A DNA stretch of 64,000 nt from Aspidiotus rigidus (GCA_035079385.1 JAVHKY010000030.1:8905001-8969000), one strand, 5' to 3'. Counted from the first letter of the stretch, positions 36,590-51,336 are shown. The notes: generated by a model not told the origin, from the sequence alone. Made by a program: numbers and translations.

Positions 36590-37315
36590 TTCGTCTAGTA
36601 ACCATCCTCTCATTCAACAAATCCACCGTATATTACACTCCCTGAAATCTATCGAAATCTGCGTCACTTTCATATGTATCCCCAGTCACATACATTTACC
36701 TGACCACGACTCAGTCGACATATTGTTTTATTGTTTTTTTTTTTCTTTTTTTTTGGGGGGGGGGTGGAGTAGGTTTTTAAGTTGCTGTGCGGGAATTTGC
36801 AAATTTAAATACTTTAATAATTCAATCGACCTAGCCGCTAAACAAGCAACATCCTTTCCCAAAATAACTGCCAATTCACCCATACCTGTCTCAGATTACA
36901 AAAACTATTACTGTTCACTCATCCTAGAAAAAGGGATAAATCTCTGGAAAAATCAATCTCCCAATAAACTCCTCAGTATCAAACAAAGTCCTACACATAC
37001 GTAGGTCCGAGTCTATTAGAAATCAGGTTATCCTTACAAACTCATCAATTCTGGCTCCCCCATCTTGTTCTCACTGTCAGAAAGAAACTCTAACAGTTGA
37101 ACACGTCTTTTCCTGTCCATGCTCGCTCTTCTCCGCTCTACCTTACATGTCCCTTCCTTGCGCAAGCTCTGGGAAACAACTCGGACACAACAAGCCTCTC
37201 TCTCGGTTATTTACGTCGCACTCACTACTATTCCAACATATTACTAAAAAAAAAAAAAAAAAAAACTTTCTCCAACTCACTTTTACCATTTTCTAACAAT
37301 CTCTTAATAAATAAT
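36590..37315 (+). mobile_element. Second I/Jockey-like non-LTR relic (RNase H and Cys/His tail)
   Basis: Segments resembling RNase H (ICIPSHIHLPDHDSVD, then DLAAKQATSFPKITAN) run from 36600 to 36900. A Cys/His-type C-terminal stretch follows at 37050-37130 (CSHCQKETLTVEHVFSCP in the best frame mixture). Frames change repeatedly and a 19-base A run follows near 37245. It is inactive and homologous to the relic at 27.5-28.4 kb. Confidence 0.65.
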
Positions 37316-37559
37316 TGAAAATATTTGACAGAGAAAAGAGTAGTTGCATATTGGAGGATTATGCTACAATTGTGCAATATTTTATCGAAGTCTTTTTGTT
37401 TTTTGTAGCCTCCCAGTTAGAGAGTATTAAGGATAAAACTTTTGTACCCCGATCCACAAATAAGTTTTGAAACTTAAGTTTTAATACGTTCATCAGGAAA
37501 AAAAAAAACTCTTATTATTTCAACTTTTCCTGGTCATCTTCTTTTATTCGGAAACAGGC

Positions 37560-38155
37560 GAAAGACTTTCTTCTCCCACTCCTCTATTGATGAAACTGTG
37601 GTCATTAAACTAAGTCGCCTTCGTTTTGGTCACAACCGACTTCCTTACCCTCTAAAAAGAATAAATGTTACGGATTCTGATCTATGTCCTTTCCATATAG
37701 ATTCGCCTACTCGAGCAGACGCAAATCATATTTTCTTTGAATGTTCAGAACTAAAAACCTTTAGAAAGACATTATATTCCGAAATTTTAAAATTACGAAT
37801 TCCCACACCCCTGAGAGCTATAGACCTTCTTTCTACTGATAACGACGATATCTTTCCTCACATTAAAAAATTCTTGTCACAATTGCCTGAACATAATTAT
37901 ATCAATCTAAATCTACAACGAGGTAAGGCCTAGAAGCCATCCTCTATTCCAACTTTTTTTTTTTTTTTTTTTTTACTATTATTCTTTTAACTATTATTTT
38001 AATTTTAATTTTCCATTGCAAATTATTATTATTATTTTTAATACTTAATTTTCTCTTTATTACTGTCTTTAGTTTGATAATTTTGTCCTCTTTTTTTTTT
38101 TTTTTTTTTTATGATTTAGTAGCAATAAATATGGTTGGATTGTAAAAAAAAAAAA
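37560..38155 (+). mobile_element. 3' end of a non-LTR retrotransposon with poly(A) tail
   Basis: An open frame at 37598-37933 contains KLSRLRFGHNRLPYPL, LCPFHIDS and HIFFECSEL, the standard post-RNase H C-terminus of I/Jockey-type elements (R-x-R-x-GH, then C-x2-H...H-x4-C). After the stop comes an AT-rich 3' UTR with T runs and a terminal A run at 38144-38155. The frame here is intact, so this copy is younger than its neighbours. It is 5'-truncated, or the remainder is the adjacent relic. Confidence 0.7.
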
Positions 38156-38643
38156 TTTAATACACATACGAATTTCGGTAAAGTGTCGTGGCCATAATAC
38201 TTTCTCTGCGTCCCCTAAGAAAAGTTTTTGGTTGCGCTTCAAAATATGGAAATAGTCAAAATTATTTCTAATACATCTCGTAAAAATTACTTCTATTCTC
38301 TCAACTTTTTTTCATCTTCTTACGTGTATATTCAAAGAGAGACCCATTTTTCTGAATAAATGTCATTTTAGGCAGAAAATACAATCGAAATACCATTTAC
38401 CGTGTTATTTATTTAGACATTCTTGTTTTTCACGCATCTTTTTCATGATTCAATAAAACCCATACAAAAAACTACCAGCAAAAGTAAATCATAATACTCT
38501 GTTCTGTCAACTGTTCAAATACTTACCGGATCTAGAATCATCAACATATCTTCGAAGTGAAAAGTTTCACTATAGTTTTTCGTATACCCTGGTACTTAGA
38601 CAATGCTTTGATTGTCCTTTTCATAAAATTTCATCTTCACAAA
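38156..38643. other. Upstream flank of gene D
   Basis: No coding exon seen. The frame of gene D exon 1 is open from 38557 but has no ATG before 38644. Confidence 0.35.
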
Positions 38644-39823
38644 ATGTATTTTTGCCATCTTTTCATCATCTTAAATTTAAGCCTGTCAGGAATCGCAGGA
38701 AAATATCATTTTCACGTTGAATTAATCAATGAAGCTATTGATAGTAAGTGATTTGTCATACCAGTGAAAACTTCACAGGTTAATAAGATATCAATGTCTA
38801 GCCTGCATCAATTACGATAGGTATTATTTTTTTATACTTACCTGTCATTTTCTCCGCGTTCAGGAATGCACATTACGTCTATGTCCATAAACTGTCCTTT
38901 TTGCGAAGAAAGTGATGAAAATCGAGCAGAATTATGTTTAGCAGCGAAGAAATATCTCAACTTAGATGGATTGGGTCCAGAAGACATTCAGCATTCTGTA
39001 GAAGAGTTCATAATAATTTATCCAAATTTTACGCGAAAAATCCATCTGGCATTGAAGTGTGATACAATACCTGCTGTGTGGTTACGTCCTCGGGAATTGC
39101 ATGAAAAGAAAGAAATTATTATCATGAATATGAAAAACAATTTTCTAGATGATACGCACGCATTCCATTTACAGATTATGGAAAACGAACCGGAGCCATT
39201 CTTTGGCAGTAAGTCTTGCACTTCGCGCTGCAATAATCGCCGTGATTCAAATACCTAATGAGAAAAACAGTGATTGGAGTTTTGAAAATTTGGAAGGGGA
39301 AGTAGGAGTCTCGAAAGCTTTTGGGAAGGAAAAAATTAGTCAAGCCTACCTTAAATTATAAAAAGTATGAATCAATGGGTCACAATTTTTTTAATGAAAT
39401 TAATTTCAGTCCGTTTTATGCTTCAGTTGCATGTAAAGGGTAGAGAATTCTCTCTCACTCTCTTCAATTCGCTCAAAATTTATTACTTTTAAATTATTTA
39501 TTAATCATTCAGCTGTTCTTTTTACAGTCGATTCACACGAAGAAGTAACTTGGTACCCGAAATTGCTTGAGAATCATCTCTCAAAATTGCTTCCTCATGA
39601 GCGCTTACATATTTGTTCTGCAGCAAAAACATTTACTGGGCGTAATAGTCGGGTGAAAAATATGCCAATCCTCCAAGATTCTGATGTTTCAGAAGCGGAA
39701 ATATTTGATTTTCCGGATGGGATAGGAAAACAAATTTCTATCAAATGTCCGAGTTCTCCTGCAATGTACATTTATTCTCAAGATTTCGATTCAGATACCA
39801 CAATGATGGTAGTTCTTATTTAG
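38644..39823 (+). CDS. Gene D: secreted protein with two copies of the two-cysteine module
   Basis: Three exons, 38644-38743, 38864-39208 and 39528-39823, total 741 nt (246 aa). Both introns are phase 1 with good sites (GTAAGT donors, TTCAG and TACAG acceptors). Residues 1-19 (MYFCHLFIILNLSLSGIAG) form a strong signal peptide. Exon 2 encodes module 1: C58 in RAELCLAAKKYL and C99 in LALKCDTIPAVWLRP. Exon 3 encodes module 2: C178 in ERLHICSAAKTF and C222 in SIKCPSSPAMYIYS. The spacings between the two cysteines are 41 and 44. A CPFC pair at 44-47 is extra. No catalytic motif or membrane anchor is seen. The family is unrecognised. The protein is secreted, and a ligand-binding or effector role would be speculation. 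Confidence 0.75.
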
Positions 39824-41000
<1,177 letters not shown>

Positions 41001-41642
41001 AAGTAAAAGAATATAAAATAAATTGGTCCAAAAACTACTGTCTGTGAAATTTAGAACCATTTTTGTCAACTTGTTCTCTGTCCTATATGTTTTTTAGAAG
41101 AAAACAATTAAAATTTTTGCTTACAGGCTTTCGGTGTTATTTGGAATAGAAATTTAGGTCTATTTCAATAGTATTTTTGAAAATGTTTGGAATAAAAAGA
41201 GAATTCTGAAAATAGACCCCTAAACGACTGCAATACTGAAGTCTGTACTCTGAAACTTTATTGAAAAGTTTATTCAACTTAAAATGAATTTAAATTCTAA
41301 AATTGATCTCGAATGTCTTTCTGTTAAATGAGTATAGGTAGTTAACAGTGATACTTAAACCGATTTCTTCAGAAACTGTGTGTCGCAATATTTTTTTGTA
41401 CAAATTTCACACAAATAAGTACATGATTATTTTAAAATATAAGATATCTAATTATTTACGATCACAAAGTTTTTACAAAAATAAAGTAATTGCGCTAAAA
41501 TTTTAAAGTTATCAGTCACAATCTAATCAGTAAGTTCCATTCTCATACATTTCCAGCGGCAACTCGACAAACATGTTTGTGATATTTTATTAGGTATCCA
41601 TTCAGGATTGCGAAGTTATTAGAGATCCTTTTTCATTGAAAC

Positions 41643-44600
41643 TCATCTGACATCTTTGCATAAAAAGTACACAATGCTGGAAAAAAAAAAGTGGCAAGTA
41701 TTAATAATATTAGTTAATAATATTAGTGTCAAGAAGAAAAAATCTATGATTTCTGAGTTCATGGAAATTAATAATTAGAATTTGCAGTGTATCTAACAAA
41801 ATATCCTAAAGTATTTTATCATGAGAATTTTTCATAATTTTATTGCTGACTTTTAGGAAAGAGTGCCTATAATACCTATAATTATGTGGCTGCCTCATAT
41901 TCGCACACTGCAGATTATTAGCAGGGTGATTTGATATGATATAATGTGTGCTAATTTATTCACAGAATTGCTCAATAAAAATGATCGAAAAGAAGCGCTA
42001 AAATATTACCAAAAATTTTACATGATGTTACTTGATTTCTACTACACCTATTTGTATAATTACCGGGCCTACATACGTGCATCGTTTTTGAATAAAAAAA
42101 TTTGATCTACCCTGCTTTTTATTTATTTAAGTTTTAAATCAAGTTTGGTAACATAAATTTAAATAGATTTACCTGTATGTAATACAAATCACACCATTAA
42201 GTAATATGCTTAGCAAAAAGAAAGCATTTGGGAAAGTATCCATCGTATTTCTGAAAAGTAGGCTGTAAGCTGGTAAACTGAATGCAGTCAATAGATTGAA
42301 TAACATATGAACAGAATGCAGACGTCCTGTAACAAATTGAAAAAAAATTTCAGTAGGTAGTTCCAAATATTATTCAACCAAAATGCAAGAAAAAAAATCA
42401 CTTTTCCATTAGGAAATTGTTTTCCAACAGTTCTTGGTACTGTTGTAAATACCCACTTTCAAAAGGAAGTACTGTGCAGAATACTTTGCAAAATGGCGGA
42501 GTAAATGCATCTCTGATTCCCTGATGTGAAAGGACTGGTTACAGGTGTGTGCGCGTAATTATGCTAAATATTCTCTTTTTTTTTTGTCCTCACTGCTAGT
42601 ATCAATATTATTGTTATTATTACTACATAATGCAGTGGCACTACTCAAAAATAAATCCCATAAATAAATAATTCTCAGAATTTATTAAGTGAGTTTTTTA
42701 GGTACTCGAAAATTGTACTGTCCAAATTATTGAATCAATATGATTTCAAATGGCACTGAAATAGTAATTATTTTCACAAAAATTTATTTTATTAACAAAA
42801 TATCTTGTTGAATCACTCATCACGTTATTGTGTATACATTACAACCTGATGAGCAAAATTAATGATTATTTTATTCCCTTTTATAGAAAATAGTGCTTTT
42901 CTAATTGAAAGGAGATATGAAGAACAGAATGTTAGAGGAGAATCCGCATTACTACAAACAAAGTTACGTGTATAAAGCTTTACATTTTTGCAACTCTAGA
43001 AATAAAATATATAGGCTAACATTTACTTTCATCAATTTATTTTTCTTTATATTTCAGAGCCATACTATCACATATTCTTGGGAATGTTGACGATCAATCA
43101 ACTTCACAATTTTTGCGTACAATTAAGTCAATGTTCAAAATCAATTTCCACCTCTATCCCAAACGTTTTAAAATAAGCCTATTAGAATAAACTTCATCTT
43201 ATCTATCCATATTTTTTTCCATTAGTACTAAATTATATGAGAGCCAATTTTCCAAAACTTGTTAAGTCCACTTGAGCAAATTTTTCAGGAAAAATAAGAA
43301 ACTACCTCTATTTGTCACGGTGAAGGTTATTGCAATTTGTGAATGGTTTTAGTAGGATGAGATGGTCATACACAAGTACAAAAATTGGCATCTACGTGAA
43401 TTGGTTCATTAGCTTGTGAGGCTGCGCCAAAGATTACAAATTTTGGACTTACGAGTTTTGAAAAACCCAATTTATCTTATTGATGTTCAAAGAATATTGA
43501 GAAAAGGTGCTAAAACGCTGATCTAGTTAATTTTCTGTTGTTTCAAGTTTATTAAACGCGCTCCTCCCCTCTCTTCATCATGTCAAAGAAATGACTAATG
43601 AGGCTGAAAATATGAATGCACAAATTCTAATCCAAGAAAATGAACTTATAACGCATAGATAGTGGTGCCAAAAAATTATTTGACATTTTTATATAATGTA
43701 GCACTTGTATAAGACGCTAAAAACGCCAATATCTTAATTTTGATTAAAATGGACTTGACAAGTTTTGGAAAACTGGCTCTCATATAAGAGAGAATATGGA
43801 TGATATTATCTCCCTGTTTGCAAATTTTTTCCTTGTTTCTAACTGTCTTTCTCGTACACTTCTTTGCTTAAATAAAGGAGTTATGATACTAGGGAAAAAT
43901 ACCCCACCCCTCTTTCATCGTAAAATTGTATCTACGCCGATGTAAAGGACTGTCTTGAAGATTTTTGTGCTCGGCTAGTGTAGTGAACGAGAGGGTAGGT
44001 ACCTCAGAATATATTACATATTTACTTTTTTTTGGAGTGCATCTCACAATTTTTGTGGGGATCTGGGGCTCTCCTCTTTCCGTCTACCTCATATCTAAGT
44101 CCTGTTTTTTTTTCCTTAATCCTTCATCACTTTTATACTGAAGTTTTCATTACTTACCAAATTCTTGATCCGTGAAAAATTTACTAATCAGCGAATAACA
44201 AGTGGACATTGCAACCCCATGAAATATGTCTAAAAGAGGAACTGATGAAAAAAAAAAAAAATACATAGAAATTATAATCACGTAATTTTCTTAAGCCATA
44301 GAAGCATGTCGGCGTAATATGTGAATACCTGCATATATTTGCCATTCTGTTACAGCGAAGAAGAATCCAATTGCTGCTAACGTGTCCATAAAACCAGCGA
44401 AAGTTCCAATGATGCTGTCATGAATTTTCAATATTTTACTCATAATAAGAGTACATAGCATTCCACCTAAGTCGAGACATCGAGACATTCGTCATAAGAA
44501 AGGATAAAAGAATTACGTACTTAATTACATTACATATTTTATGCACCATATAACGCTCGGTCCTCCTTCTTAGGTCTCTTACTTTAGGACCAGCTACAGG

Positions 44601-46271
44601 TATCATCTTGGTCAAAAATTTTTGCATCAAAGATATAATATACACTGCACTGACCAAGAGGCTATCACCACCAGAAGTTGATACAAGCTTTGGACCGCTA
44701 CGAGGTCAATATTCTATTTTCTAATAAGTAGAACAATGTTTGAATAATAAAATTAGAAATTAGAAAATTCCGAGGAGTACATCAAGACAAAATTAGAAAA
44801 TATTATAGGGATGGTGATTTGTTATAGAAAATTAGCGCAGACTCTTCCTTCAGCTGATCAATAAAATTATCCTGTCGTTGGAACGTCAATTCTAATTTTT
44901 TTCCTCTTTCCATATCGTGGAGATTCTTTTTTCTTTCCCGTCACATTCCTCAATTCGTAAAATGACCATCGTGTAAAGAAACCTTTTTACAATTGTGTCC
45001 TATCATAACTGACATTTACTCAGTATGCTCTGGGTATCGAATATTAAGTGAAATTTCCGAGATTCTGCGTGTACATCCACGACTTATTATAGAGGAGGTA
45101 ACCTATGCAAGAAGAATGATGACTTCAGACGTTCAACACTCGTCGTTCTCTAGCAAGTCGATGAAACTAGAATTTGATTACCTGTTATTCCGGTCAAGAC
45201 TCTGTACGCGCTGTAATTACTAAACCGTCTCTCGTCCCAATGAAACCTGTATCGGAAGTACAAGTAAAATACCGATTGCTCGCCTGTAACAAAATGAAAA
45301 AGATAACACGAAGAAATTAATAAGAATTGCGATGAAAAAGTGTCTCGTAAATACGTAGGCTACCTAGGTATATGTACACATTTTATTATCTTCGATACCT
45401 AATCTGACGTACCAATAACGGTGAAGTAAACAATGGTACTGAGAAACGCCAACAACCAAATAGCTATGCTATGTTTAATCGATTTTTTTGAAAACAATAT
45501 TATCCTCAACGATTCGTACATTTTTTTCAGGCTGAAAATCTGTACCCACGTTACTTTTGATTCGGTAGCGTCTGGCTTAGGGGTGTCGTGAACCAAGATA
45601 AAAGCACAAAGCAGAGAGAGCGCGTACAAGAAACTGCACACAGCGAAGGAGTAAAAAAATCCAAAACCTCGTAATAAATGCCCCGCTACGCCTTTGCCGA
45701 TAAGCGTGCCTAATAATTTCAAACAAACCACGCTCGTGATCATGATGTGTCGATTCTCGTGGCACGCTTTATCGTAAATAAGAAGCACGCAGAACACCAT
45801 AACCGCCGCGTTGCCTCCGAGTATATCGGGTAAGACGGCGTTCAAGACGATGCCCAGAAGTGGTGGCCATTGCCAGAAGAACGTTTGCAGCATAGCTGAG
45901 GTAGACTGCAAGAGTAAGCCGAGTATAGCGAGCATTATGAAGGGTTTACGCTTCTTTCCAGCTAGATCGCTGTAGGATGTCATGAACATGGTGACGATCA
46001 GCGATACGCAGCCCGTGATCATTACCGAAGTGGCGAAAACATTCGTCACAAACTCGACCCCTCGTTTTTCGTCGTCGCATGGTGTATTCAGATCGGGCTC
46101 GGAAACATGACCAACTCGGCAGACTTTCTGAAGATACAGAAGCGGATTGAGGAAGTCCATCATTTCGCAAGCCAAGTAGGCGAGGAAATACGACGGTTCG
46201 ATGGTAACATATCGCCAAAATTTATCGCGAAAAAGTTTCGCGATGAAGAACGAGATCGGATTCGTGAGCAT
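41643..46271 (-). CDS. SLC46-like major facilitator, gene 3
   Basis: Exons 45413-46271, 45182-45283, 44329-44466, 44158-44241, 42173-42326 and 41643-41676 give 1371 nt (456 aa). Internal exon lengths are 102, 138, 84 and 154 as in genes 1 and 2. The start is the ATG at 46271 (MLTNPISFFIAK), matching MLTKP in gene 1. CDDE is at 65-68 and SDLAGKKRK at 101-109. The short last exon encodes IVYFLCKDVR, parallel to LIYYLSSDVR of gene 5, which supports both assignments. Intron 4 (42327-44157) carries an inverted-repeat element. It lies head to tail with gene 2. Membrane transporter of the SLC46 type; substrate unknown. Confidence 0.85.
43198..43806. repeat. Inverted-repeat element in intron 4 of SLC46 gene 3
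   Basis: The left end (about 43202-43275, containing GAGAGCCAATTTTCCAAAAC) is inverted at 43747-43803 (GTTTTGGAAAACTGGCTCTC), with ATCCATATT/AATATGGAT at the outer edges. The interior is non-coding. It looks like a non-autonomous DNA element of about 600 bp. Confidence 0.7.
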
Positions 46272-46819
46272 CGCGACATCACACGACACCTCTACCACTA
46301 CCGTATAAATGTACAGTTAGCCTACTACTACGCATATCACGTCTGAGTGGCGCGATAATTTCAAAATACTAACTCGAAGAGCTCTCAGAATCGAAAAACC
46401 TGTATACCTGTGCACCAGTGTATCTCGTCCTCGATTAACACGCGTACATATGTTGCAAAAAGATTGCTCGAATGCTCATCGCTCGCCTTCGTGTTTGCGA
46501 CATTATTCATGCGGCATCACCGAAGAATTCAACTACCTACTAATACCTATAGAGTCGTCGGAGCGGTGCGAATTGCGAGTTATGAATTAGTTTCCACACT
46601 AATTTTTGCGCGAAATAACACAAAAATTTTAGACAAGCGCGATGGAAAATTACGAGGTTCTTGCGTAAATTATCATTATGAATGATATTTGCATCTTCAT
46701 CTCTCTTATATTATAAAAGGTGACAAATTAACAAATTTATTTAAGTATCTGCACATATCATGTGTTCAAACCTTCCCTTTGCACAAAAAACTTGTACACA
46801 GGTCAAGTAATCTACAGGA
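46272..46819. other. Upstream flank of SLC46 gene 3
   Basis: No additional exon supported. It presumably includes the promoter of gene 3 on minus. Confidence 0.35.
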
Positions 46820-47280
46820 GTTCATAAGGATTGGTACATAACTTTCCATCTATGAAGGAGAAAGTCTCTTTGACATTACAAGTCATACCCCCATTAATGC
46901 CACCATTGATTATACAATGTGTTCCATTATCCAAGAAGTTAGAGTTGATTCCAATTCTATTTCTAAATTCAGAACTCTCATCTAAGCCTCCAAACCAACG
47001 TTTGCCAGTTCTACAATACACATACAAATTTGAAGATGGCCTTCCCTTTGGGAAGTCCTCTCTCATCTCTTGTTGCTGAGGTATATCTCCCTCTCAGCCA
47101 AACTAACTTTGAAAAAAAAGGCAATACTATACAGCATATTATTGCCAATTATAATAGTATCAATATTACTTTGAGGGAACTTACTCACAAAAAATTAGGA
47201 TCCAAAGTCTTGAGAGAAGCCACCGCCCTCAAACTCACCCATGAGAGTAGGGTTTTTTGGGTTTGTCTCGCCTACTTATA
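46820..47280 (+). mobile_element. Penelope-like reverse transcriptase relic
   Basis: The plus strand encodes TYKFEDGLPFG, then after a one-base frame change GSPLSSLVAEVYLPL, the Penelope-like RT motif in which G-x-P-M-G-S-P-L-S precedes a helix. Flanking segments fit PLE spacing (LSSKPPNQRLPVLQYTYK before it). The methionine of the motif is phenylalanine here and several stops follow, so it is dead. The GIY-YIG relic of the same superfamily lies 23 kb away, so these are separate insertions. Confidence 0.6.
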
Positions 47281-47696
47281 GGGAATATATATCTATTATA
47301 TAACAAGAAGTAGCAAAATTGCAAATGTTTGTATAGCACATACAACCTTGGAATTTTTTTCCATTGCTTTTGTTTACCTAGGTGAGGGAGATGCGCATTA
47401 AATTTGAAGTTACAGAATCAGGAGAATGGAGAGTAGTAAATACATCTTAAGGTGTGGGTTCAAAAATGATTCAGAAGATGAAAATTCTGAATCATTCATT
47501 GGTTTATTGATTGAAAATGCTAAGCAATCATTTTTTTCATGTTTATTGTAAATTTATTACGCTGATAAGGCTGTAGGTTGAACTGTTCAATACCACCTAA
47601 AGAGAGGGCCTTGACACTGAAACTATGGCGTACCACTTAGTAGTTAGTCAATGTACATTGCGTATATGGTGAAAACTAGTTTTTTAAATTTTATTT

Positions 47697-48036
47697 AAAG
47701 ATGACTCGATAAATAATAATTTTGACAAAAAATCACAAGTGATAAAATATGTTCGCTATAAAATTTTCTTTTTGATTGTGGTGTTTTCATAATTTTAGTA
47801 ATAACCTACGCACGTTACTTTTTTTATTTCCAAAAATATACCGAGAAACGCAAATTCCATACAGATTCCCGTTTCTCGGCGCATTTTTGGAAATAGAAAA
47901 AAAAAAATAAAGCGCGTAGGTTAATGCTAAAATATTATGAAAATATTACAAGTGGAAAGAAAATTTTATGGAGAACATTGTTTTGTCTCTTGTGATCTTT
48001 CATGTTAGTATTTATGGAATTATCTCCAAACAAAGT
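47697..48036. repeat. Palindromic element, about 340 bp
   Basis: The centre (47813-47926) is a near-perfect hairpin: AACCTACGCACG...ATTTCC...CCGAGAAACG against CGTTTCTCGG...GGAAAT...GCGCGTAGGTT. More diverged arms continue outward through ATAAAATTTTCTTT/AAAGAAAATTTTAT and ATCACAAG/CTTGTGAT to about 47697 and 48036. Non-coding foldback element. Confidence 0.75.
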
Positions 48037-48179
48037 GAAAAAAGCCTGTTCTCTCCTTATGCACGCTATACAAGGATAGACTACAGAGCGTGACGTCATT
48101 ATTGTTTTTGCATTCAGTGTTCAGGCTAAAGTCAAGTCATATAGAAAGAGGAAGCAACAGTGGTAAGCAGTTTGATTTT

Positions 48180-48560
48180 AGCAAGGCTACTTAGCCAATT
48201 GTATTGGCTAGAAACTTAGCTAAAAGCTAATCCTTTAAATTAATTGGCTTTGGCTAACAGCTATAGTGGCTAACGCAGTCTCATTGGCTAGCTAACAGCT
48301 AGCTGATTTTGGATAAAAATTGCTTGGCTAATGCCTAATCACTAATGGCTTTGCCTTAGCTAAGCAGTCTGGATTTTAGGGTTTAAGCTTAAGGCTTAAA
48401 ATTAAAGTAGAATTTCTTTTTGCTTAAGCTTAAGGCTTAAACTTGAAATAAAATTTCTTTTTGCTCAAACTTAGAGCTTATTTAGGGCTTGAGAGTTTTA
48501 ACCTACAACTTGAGCTTAAAGCTTGAAGCTGAATGTACAAAATATGGTTTTATCTTTTTT
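48180..48560. repeat. Cryptically simple GGCTAA / GCTTAAG repeat region
   Basis: Irregular repeats of TTGGCTA, AGCTAA and then TTAAGCTTAAGGCTTAAA fill the stretch without a constant period. Two longer GCTTAAGCTTAAGGCTTAAA-type copies occur at about 48385 and 48421. It looks like replication slippage on a short palindromic seed. Confidence 0.65.
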
Positions 48561-48639
48561 AAGTTTTAAGCTTTTGTTTTGCTAATTAAGTTGCTTAATG
48601 ATGCAAATAAATTATTGTAAGTGAGAAAACAGAATTTAC

Positions 48640-48903
48640 TTATGTTGTAAGCCTAGACCTAGATAAAGCTAGTGTAAAGAAGGTCTAGACCTACTATAAG
48701 CCTAGTATAATATAGTTTGAGAGTCTAAATTTTTCTCGAATCTCCAGCTACATATGATAGCTCGAGAGTCGAAGTTTTTCTAAGTCCCTCTCCTATCATA
48801 TATGGCTCGAGAGTCTAAATTTTTCCAAGTTTTTTGTTGGACGACGCACGGCGCACGACAAATTTCTCAAAAAGCCCCCCATAAAACAGGTTCCCTGTTA
48901 ATA
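48640..48903. repeat. Inverted-repeat (MITE) family copy
   Basis: It contains two to three of the 45-bp units (AGCTCGAGAGTCGAAGTTTT at about 48758) and ends CCATAAAACAGGTTCCCTGT at 48879-48898, the shared terminus of the family. An internal GCCTAGACCTAG segment is shared with the copy at 55.0 kb. Confidence 0.7.
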
Positions 48904-51336
48904 AAAATAAAAAATTGGTATTCTAAAATTACCATGGAAATTTTCATGGACAGCACCTGCCAAAAACGGATGAAAAAACCATTTTCTTAAAATTATTGCC
49001 TATATTATTTTACAATAAAAGAAATATTTGGCTTAGCAATTATTTAAAGAAGTAATAGTTGTCTTCCTATTATTTTAAATTTTGAATTGTGATTTCAAAA
49101 CCAAAACGTGGGCATCTGACTAAGCAGTGAAGAAAAATTGCGTCAATTTTAAAGATTCAACATTATATTAATGACAACTTTTAGCTATAAGAGAAAGATT
49201 ATTTATGAAAGATATAATATATTTTTCTATTTAAAAAAATACTAATAATTATTATAAATAAAATTATATTTAAAATTGATGTAAATTTAAAAGGTATTCA
49301 AGAGTAGCATTTGAGCAATACTTCTAGAAAATAAAGTGAGAGCTACTGTCTATATGAGATAGAATACAACAAAGATGATACATTTGAAAAGCAGTTAGCT
49401 GTCTTGCATTCCTATATAACTTTCAATTTTTGTATTGAAAAGCTTTGATCATACAATCTAGAGAATTTGTTTTTACAAATTGATGCAAAAATCTATAGGA
49501 GATGCATGATTGTAAACTGGAAGGTGACAAATTGTAAACTGGAAAACGATAGATCAATAAGTGAAAAGAAAAAAACTGTAAAGTGGATGGGCTAATATGC
49601 TTAAACCCTAAATCAGAATTTGCACAGACTGTATAAGCGGTTAAGTTTGCACAGACCATAATTTGGAAAGCGTTTCACCCTCTTGATTATTTTTGAGGTG
49701 GAGGGGCGAGGCAAATATTCCTTGCCAATAGTATTACAACAATACTTGCTTAGAAAAAAGCAAGCGCTATCTATTAAAGATAGAATTGTTGAGTAAAGCA
49801 TGTATATTTTCTGAAAGAAGTGGGCTAATCAAAATTCAAAAACTTCTCTGGGTGTACACAAAATGGTTTATTACAAGGAAAATTTTTGAAAAAAGACTGT
49901 ACCAGGATCAAATCTGCAACTTAGAAAGTAGTAGAAGATGTTAAGGAAAAGATGAAGAAATAGAACATGACTTGCGTTTCTTATAAAACCGATTAACTCC
50001 TAAAGAATAATGACTATAAATCTGCCTTTTACACCCTTCTTTCCTTGAGCTCTCTTTTCACTTCTAAAGATGCTAGCCCTCTCTCCCAGAAGAGTGGTGT
50101 TTAACGCATTACCTGCGGCAATTGTGGATCTGTTAATATTGGGTAGACTGGGAGGAGCCTCCTGAGCACTTTTCCTATCAACTTTAGATAAAGAATATTA
50201 GGCCAAAAGAGATGTTCGACAATAACTAACCAAGTCTACAAGCGAGAGAAAGAAGAAATTTTTTAGCTTGCGGGGTCCCTTCCATACGCAAGGAAATTTA
50301 GTGGTTTCAATGGTCGATTTGATAATTTGGTAAAAATTTTATGCATAGCACATACTCAAAATTGTTCAATGTCCCCTTCTCGATTTGATATATTGCTCTG
50401 GAAAATCAACATTTCTCGAACTTTCTAAAGTAGTTTAAAACTCCCTCTTCCCCTCCTTGAAATCATTATTCAATCTCTCCCTCTTCCGTAGCTTAATCGG
50501 CAAAATTTCTTCAAGTCCCTTCCTGATTCTTATATCTCGGTTGTCGGAATTTTTTCAAAGCTCCACAGCAGGTCAGGGTTCCCCTTTTATTGTACGCCCC
50601 AACGCTCAATTAGAAAGTAATGCCACAAAATAATTTTTCTTTTCGCGGTAATATAACCACTCCGTTTTTGTACCCGGAGTTTCCGGTAAACATTATTGTT
50701 CACACATGAAGCCCTTAAAAGCAAAGGGCTTCAGGGATTCAAAACGGGAAACAAAGCTTCAAATGGGAAGTAAGAGGGTAGTTTCTCCCAAATGAAGCCT
50801 GGGAATCCAAAGGACTTCAACTGGGGAAAAAACGGGAACAAGAAGATCAACGGTGCTGCAAATGGGGGTCGAAGGAGTAGTTTTCCCAAGTTTTCCCAGG
50901 GCTTCAGAGGGGAGACAAATTGTTTGCTGGGATTTTGATTGCTTTATTTCGAGTCTTATTCGTACGATTGGCTCTTATAAATTCTCACCAAAATCATAGA
51001 AAGAAATTTATATTGCCAGAGGAAAAATAATCAATTATGTTGATCAATTCCTGAAATTCACCATTCACTCGATCATTGCTTTAACAAGTGTGCTCAATTG
51101 ATACTCCGATCTACAAAATGTATGTATAGGTACAAGCTTCATCCATTACCCATCTTCTTGATTTGCCTCATCGTTCGATAAAAAGTCTTCTCAACAATAC
51201 GAATATAATTTCCAAAAAGTTTTAATCAGGAAAAAGAAACTGATAAGTTTCAGACAGCTGCGCTAATATTTTTGCAGGACTCACAAAGATAAAACTTTCA
51301 CCGACACATTACGTAGTTTCAGCCTTCTCACTCACC
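48904..51336. other. Interval upstream of gene E
   Basis: No gene seen. A degenerate unit containing AAGGGCTTCA and AAACGGGAA recurs irregularly through 50700-50930. Single diverged copies of the 45-bp unit occur near 50520. AT-rich. Confidence 0.35.

Noticed and set aside
45577..46346. Several 60-90 codon frames around the first exon of SLC46 gene 3
   Set aside because: All overlap the transporter exon in other frames or on the other strand.
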